DNA from: JAGPHI01 sp036641735
Lineage (GTDB): Bacteria > Bacillota > Clostridia > Oscillospirales > Ruminococcaceae
NCBI GenBank assembly: GCA_036641735.1
Contig: JAVWEG010000069.1
Location: 1 to 10,116 of the forward strand
Direction of reading: 5' to 3'
Length of the DNA stretch: 10,116 nucleotides
Below the pieces are notes generated by a model. That model was not told where the DNA came from and did not search any database. It was given only the letters and a program-made list of their open reading frames with translations. Position numbers and translations under genes: made by a program. Below are positions 7,620-10,116 of this stretch, one piece after another; the stretch's first letter is position 1; each line of letters begins with the position of its first letter.

Positions 7620-9200
7620 ATGCAAGGCGTAGTATATAAGCAATGGCATTCCGAAGTAAAAAACGAGCTTAAGCCTATGCTTGATGTGAAACACCTCCGC
7701 TATATTGCCACTAAGTTAAAAGAGTGCGAATATAATCCGGGGTGTGGCTTTTCCCTTTGGGGTACATTAACAGGCCATATCGTGCCCGATAATATCCAAG
7801 ACTTTGAGCTTGCAAAGAGCATAATACGTAAAGCCTCGAGCGATGGCAAAATAATACACCGCTCGGTGCTGTCACTCGATGATGAAACCGCACAAATAAA
7901 GGGCTTTTACGCGCGTGATGCTTGGCAAGCGCTTACGCAAGCAAAGGTAAATGCCATCGCTAAAGAGATGAATATCAAGCCCGAAAGCTTCTGCTGGGTA
8001 GCAAGCTTTCATAATAAAAAAGGTCATCCGCACGCTCACATTATGTTTTGGGATAAATCCGCTGATTTACACGAGGAATTTATTCCACCTGAGCGCTTTG
8101 CCATTGCAAGCGAGCATATTCGCGCCGCCTTTAATAAAGAGCTTTTCGCGGAAGAAATAAAGCAGCTGCATATGCAAGCGGACGATATAGAAAAGCTGCT
8201 TAAAGCCGACTTTGAAGAGTTTATAAATAACATTCATTTAGATAAAGCCGGCTTTACGTCCTTGAACAATCAAATTGCGGATATTTTCGGCGAAAATGTA
8301 CTTCAAGCTGCAAATATTCCTTTTAATGTAAGCACCTTAAGTGACGAGGTTTTGAGCGATATCTCAAAGCAATTATTTTTCATCTGCTCGTCGCTGCCTG
8401 AAAACGGTCGCCTAGCCTACAAGCTCCTTGAGCCTAAGCTTAAAAACGAGCTTGATAAGCTTACAGCTGTTTTATTACAGCTGCCGGGCTTCACTAAGCT
8501 TTATGCTGATTATATCGATAAAGCGAGGCAATTATCCGTATATTATGGCAACGGCGCAGAGCGCACGGTGTTTAATATTGTAGCCGCGCAAAAAGAGATA
8601 AACAATTTGCTTGGCAATCAGATTTTGCGCTTCATTAAAAGCAACGACCTCTCCTTAGCACCTTTAAGTAATGCCGCCGGCTCTGTACTTAACGATAATA
8701 TGCTGCTGCGGCTACGCAGCACAATAAAGGCTACTGCTGCCTACGATTTATTGCTGGGTGCTTTCCCCGAGCGCCTTACACCCTATAGCGTATTTATCGA
8801 AAATGAGCCGTTTAAATCCTTGCTAAAGCAAACGATTGACGAAATTATGGAAAACACGCAAATTAAAAATTTATCGGATAAATACGCGCTTACCGCAAAA
8901 GCCGCGCGTGAAAGGCTTACAGGAGCAAAAAGCACGTTTAAAGAGGATTACAGCAAAATATACAGCGAGGTACGCGAGGCTATCCTAACGCAGCTGAAGG
9001 ATGATAAAGGCTGGGCGCGGCAAATCGAAATCAATCAAGCCTGCCGCTTGTTTTTATCCTGCCTACGAAGCTTTAGCGCCTGTTCGCCCAGGTCACGCTC
9101 TAATAATAAAGCCCATAGCCGCGAAAGAGCCAAAGCTCAGCTGAAAGACCTAAAGAAAATCCTAGAAAGCAGCAGCGGAGAATGGGATGCCGAATTGTAA
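7620..9200 (+). CDS. MobL/MOBP-like conjugative relaxase
   Basis: 526 residues from ATG 7620. The N-terminal ~150 residues look like a Gram-positive MobL/MobP3-type relaxase: HRSVLSLDDE, a helix containing W and LTQAKVNAIAKE, then CWVASFHNKKGHPHAHIMFW. The histidine cluster H131, H136, H138 and H140 matches the metal-binding motif that positions the nicked phosphate. A relaxase nicks oriT, stays bound to the 5' end and leads the strand to the transfer channel. I could not assign the catalytic Tyr by eye. The remaining ~370 residues are mainly helical without a recognised helicase or primase motif, and the C-terminus is basic then acidic (RSRSNNKAHSRER, then GEWDAEL). The SSB gene lies just upstream. 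No oriT could be assigned in the short flanks. The relaxase call is good; the exact subfamily is less sure. Confidence 0.82.
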   Translation: MQGVVYKQWHSEVKNELKPMLDVKHLRYIATKLKECEYNPGCGFSLWGTLTGHIVPDNIQDFELAKSIIRKASSDGKIIHRSVLSLDDETAQIKGFYARDAWQALTQAKVNAIAKEMNIKPESFCWVASFHNKKGHPHAHIMFWDKSADLHEEFIPPERFAIASEHIRAAFNKELFAEEIKQLHMQADDIEKLLKADFEEFINNIHLDKAGFTSLNNQIADIFGENVLQAANIPFNVSTLSDEVLSDISKQLFFICSSLPENGRLAYKLLEPKLKNELDKLTAVLLQLPGFTKLYADYIDKARQLSVYYGNGAERTVFNIVAAQKEINNLLGNQILRFIKSNDLSLAPLSNAAGSVLNDNMLLRLRSTIKATAAYDLLLGAFPERLTPYSVFIENEPFKSLLKQTIDEIMENTQIKNLSDKYALTAKAARERLTGAKSTFKEDYSKIYSEVREAILTQLKDDKGWARQIEINQACRLFLSCLRSFSACSPRSRSNNKAHSRERAKAQLKDLKKILESSSGEWDAEL

Positions 9201-9272
9201 TTTTGCGCCTTGTAAAAATCCGCTTTTTGTTTGCATAAGCCACAATAAAATGATAGAATGGAGAGCATAAAT

Positions 9273-9404
9273 ATGAATGAATACATTTTTACGAAGGAAT
9301 GGCTAAAGAACGCAACAACTATCGCCATAATCGTAGCAGGCATTGCGGCAGTTGGTGCAATAATTGCCGCTTTTGTACAAAGTAATTTTTCTGCTACCCT
9401 TTGA
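9273..9404 (+). CDS. Small membrane protein, 43 residues, unknown function
   Basis: ATG 9273 is preceded by GGAGAG (9260-9265) with a seven-base gap; TGA is at 9402-9404. After a short polar N-terminus (MNEYIFTKEWLKN) comes one long Ala/Ile/Val/Gly helix (about residues 14-34) and a polar tail, QSNFSATL. The size and pattern fit a single-pass membrane peptide. It lies between the relaxase and the first toxin-antitoxin promoter, whose conserved A-run begins at the stop codon. It could be a transfer-associated small membrane protein or a toxic peptide; no family is recognised. The 72 bases between the relaxase stop and this start show no convincing terminator or promoter. Confidence 0.6.
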   Translation: MNEYIFTKEWLKNATTIAIIVAGIAAVGAIIAAFVQSNFSATL

Positions 9405-9413
9405 AAAAAGTTA

Positions 9414-9442
9414 TTGACATAATTCAAGGTGCAGCGTATAAT
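9414..9442 (+). promoter_or_regulatory. Consensus sigma-A promoter of type III antitoxin locus 1
   Basis: TTGACA (9414-9419), a 17-base spacer and TATAAT (9437-9442) form a perfect consensus. Transcription should start near 9449, ahead of the leader hairpin and 36-nt repeats. It shares AAAAAAGTT-N-TTGACATA and GCGTATA at identical spacing with the second promoter at 9723-9751. Confidence 0.9.
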
Positions 9443-9474
9443 AATAACAGTAAGGTATAGGTACCTTTGATGAT

Positions 9475-9584
9475 AAGTGCCTTGCTACTTTAAACGCAAG
9501 TTATCATGTTAAGTGCCTTGCTACTTTGAATGCAAGTTATCATGTTAGGTGCTTCACAGCCTTAAATGTGAACTGTGATATGTT
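9475..9584 (+). repeat. Three tandem 36-38-nt antitoxin repeats with covarying pseudoknot
   Basis: Units lie at 9475-9510, 9511-9546 and 9547-9584 with no spacers between them. Units 1 and 2 match at 34 of 36 positions, and both differences (9492/9528 and 9495/9531) fall in a linker. In unit 1, AAGT (9475) pairs with ACTT (9487) and CTTGC (9481) pairs with GCAAG (9496), interleaved as a pseudoknot. Unit 3 has different sequence but the same plan: AGGT (9547) with GCCT (9559), and TTCACA (9553) with TGTGAA (9567). Confidence 0.85.
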
Positions 9585-9612
9585 AAAGCAGGGTTTGTAC
9601 CCTGCTTTTTTT
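9585..9612 (+). terminator. Intrinsic terminator between antitoxin 1 and toxin remnant
   Basis: AAAGCAGGGT (9585-9594) pairs with ACCCTGCTTT (9599-9608) around a TTGT loop. The 3' arm runs into seven consecutive Ts (9606-9612). This is the usual position of the attenuating terminator in type III loci, keeping antitoxin RNA in excess over toxin mRNA. Confidence 0.93.
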
Positions 9613-9630
9613 ATTGAAAGGTTGTTATAA

Positions 9631-9714
9631 ATGTTTAATTTATATGATGTGGATAAAAATTATGTAGATTTTATTCAAACAGCGGAAACCACAAAAACAG
9701 CACTGGAAATGTAA
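9631..9714 (+). pseudogene. Remnant of a ToxN/AbiQ-like type III toxin gene
   Basis: ATG 9631 follows GAAAGG (9616-9621) with nine bases between, exactly where a type III toxin should start after its terminator. The 27-residue product begins MFNLYDVDKNYVDFIQTAE, which resembles the N-terminus of ToxN/AbiQ proteins (a pattern like FYTISxxYIxYLxxFD, recalled from family knowledge). Full-length members have about 150-200 residues. After residue ~22 the likeness stops, the frame ends in TALEM, and the A-run of the second promoter begins inside the stop codon. A deletion or insertion has therefore removed at least 85 percent of a typical toxin. The alternative is a genuine leader peptide that happens to match. 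The resemblance is short and rests on residue pattern alone, but the location supports it strongly. Confidence 0.65.
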
Positions 9715-9722
9715 AAAAGTTC

Positions 9723-9751
9723 TTGACATATTTTATATCTTTGCGTATACT
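9723..9751 (+). promoter_or_regulatory. Sigma-A promoter of type III antitoxin locus 2
   Basis: TTGACA (9723-9728), a 17-base spacer and TATACT (9746-9751). Transcription should begin near 9758. The spacing is the same as in the first promoter, with shared flanking bases, so the two probably descend from one sequence. Confidence 0.88.
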
Positions 9752-9774
9752 ACTATCAAAGGGTAGCAATACCT

Positions 9775-9880
9775 CAAATGTATCTCCGCTTACCGATAGC
9801 GGAGCCGAAATAAATAATCGGGTTCAAATGTATCTCCGCTTACCGATAGCGGAGCTGAAATAAATAATCGGGTTCAAATG
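9775..9880 (+). repeat. Two tandem 50-nt antitoxin repeats plus a partial third
   Basis: Units 9775-9824 and 9825-9874 are directly adjacent and differ at one base (C9806 against T9856); the first six bases recur at 9875-9880. In unit 1, CTCCGCT (9784-9790) pairs with AGCGGAG (9798-9804). Loop bases CCGAT (9793-9797) pair with ATCGG (9817-9821), giving an H-type pseudoknot. Unit 2 repeats this 50 bases later. Confidence 0.9.
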
Positions 9881-9884
9881 GTTC

Positions 9885-9921
9885 GTTAAGGCTCTGTTGA
9901 AAGACAGAGCCTTAACTTTTT
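9885..9921 (+). terminator. Intrinsic terminator between antitoxin 2 and toxin
   Basis: GTTAAGGCTCTGT (9885-9897) pairs perfectly over 13 bases with ACAGAGCCTTAAC (9904-9916) around TGAAAG, then five Ts (9917-9921). It should limit read-through into the toxin gene and keep antitoxin in excess. Confidence 0.93.
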
Positions 9922-9942
9922 ACAAGAAAGGTTTAATGTCAA

Positions 9943-10116
9943 ATGAAACAAGGAACTTTTTTCTTTATTGCAGACGATTTTTTCACAAAGCACGATCCTG
10001 ACGGTTGCCTAATGAAAAACAAAGAAGGTGTCCATAACCGACCATGCTTCTATGCCTTTCCTGATAAAAAAGAACCGAATATTTTTTGGTGTGTTCCTAT
10101 TTCTTCCCAAATTGAA
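9943..10116 (+). CDS. Type III toxin endoribonuclease, CptN/TenpN-like, 3'-truncated by the window edge
   Basis: ATG 9943 is the only in-frame start: a TAA lies in frame just upstream. GAAAGG (9926-9931) provides a somewhat distant ribosome-binding site. 58 codons are visible without a stop. The sequence starts MKQGTFFFIADDFFTKHD, continues through LMKNKEGVHNRPCFYAF, and reaches IFWCVPISSQIE at the edge. The pairing of an RPxxYAF segment with a VPISS segment corresponds to the conserved 'RPF..G' and 'PLSS' parts of the ToxN/AbiQ superfamily (family knowledge). Together with the upstream promoter, repeats and terminator, this supports a sequence-specific RNase held in check by the 50-nt repeat RNA. 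Type III systems act in abortive infection and in plasmid or element maintenance. The catalytic region cannot be judged because the gene continues past the window. The CptN versus TenpN assignment is tentative. Confidence 0.78.
   Translation, partial: MKQGTFFFIADDFFTKHDPDGCLMKNKEGVHNRPCFYAFPDKKEPNIFWCVPISSQIE

Larger units (their letters stand above)
9449..9612 (+). ncRNA. ToxI-like type III antitoxin RNA, locus 1
   Basis: The predicted transcript runs from about 9449 to the terminator T-run. It opens with a leader hairpin, AAGGTA (9452-9457) with TACCTT (9462-9467) around a TAGG loop, and continues through three tandem repeat units, each able to fold as an H-type pseudoknot. In type III systems such RNA is cut into single repeats by the cognate toxin and inhibits it by direct binding. 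The 36-nt unit length matches the best-known ToxI RNAs. Here the following toxin frame is only a remnant, so the RNA appears to be an orphan antitoxin. The start and end are inferred from promoter and terminator positions. Confidence 0.75.
9758..9921 (+). ncRNA. CptI/TenpI-like type III antitoxin RNA, locus 2
   Basis: The predicted transcript starts near 9758. A leader hairpin pairs GGGTA (9761-9765) with TACCT (9770-9774) around a GCAA tetraloop. Two 50-nt repeats and a partial third follow, then a terminator. Each repeat holds a seven-base-pair stem whose loop can pair with downstream sequence, the pseudoknot layout known for type III antitoxins. The toxin gene next to it should cut the precursor at each repeat. 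The 50-nt unit is longer than the ToxI class and nearer to the CptI or TenpI classes, which agrees with the toxin's different sequence. Ends are inferred. Confidence 0.78.

Noticed and set aside
9201..9272. oriT or promoter between the relaxase and the 43-residue frame
   Set aside because: No stable inverted repeat or recognisable nic site. The best promoter match (TTGCAT with TAGAAT) would start transcription at the ribosome-binding site. A true oriT may lie outside the window.
9452..9467. AGGTACCT palindrome as an operator
   Set aside because: It is better explained as part of a transcript-leader hairpin with a counterpart in the second locus; no repressor gene is seen nearby.
9475..9880. 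CRISPR array suggested by 36-nt and 50-nt direct repeats
   Set aside because: The repeats abut with no spacers, differ in length between the two blocks, and each block has its own promoter and terminator. This fits antitoxin RNA, not CRISPR.
9936..10001. ATG 9936 as toxin start
   Set aside because: That frame stops after 21 codons (TGA at 9999-10001); the frame from 9943 stays open and shows toxin-like motifs.

Overview
The window is one strand-coherent piece of a mobile element, most likely an integrative and conjugative element or conjugative plasmid of a gut-type Clostridia (Bacillota). The evidence is the gene set (giant SNF2-type helicase, YodL-domain protein, short SSB, MobL/MOBP-like relaxase), strong GGAGG ribosome-binding sites, consensus sigma-A promoters and moderate-to-low GC. 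Every supported gene is on the + strand.

Layout. 2-3508: 3' part of a very large helicase whose start lies upstream of the window. 3524-4669: a ClpX-like protein that keeps the fold but has lost nearly every residue needed for ATP-driven unfolding. 4695-4844: a 49-residue membrane peptide. 4883-6375: two overlapping, AT-richer genes of unknown function, closed by an intrinsic terminator (cargo-like). 6446-7198: YodL-domain protein. 7256-7588: short SSB. 7620-9200: relaxase. 9273-9404: a 43-residue membrane peptide.

9414-10116 holds two tandem type III (RNA-protein) toxin-antitoxin loci. Each has a promoter, a leader hairpin, direct repeats that can fold as pseudoknots, a terminator, and then a toxin reading frame. 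The first (36-nt repeats, ToxI-like) retains only about 22 recognisable residues of a ToxN/AbiQ-like toxin. The second (50-nt repeats) is followed by an apparently intact CptN/TenpN-like toxin that runs off the window. The promoters and leaders of the two loci are related.

Working together (inference): the helicase, SSB, YodL protein and relaxase fit DNA processing and establishment during transfer. The ClpX-like protein may interfere with or borrow from host ClpX. The toxin-antitoxin pair probably stabilises the element or defends it against phage. The two most unusual items are the ATPase-dead ClpX paralogue and the tandem type III loci, one of them an apparent orphan antitoxin with covarying repeats.
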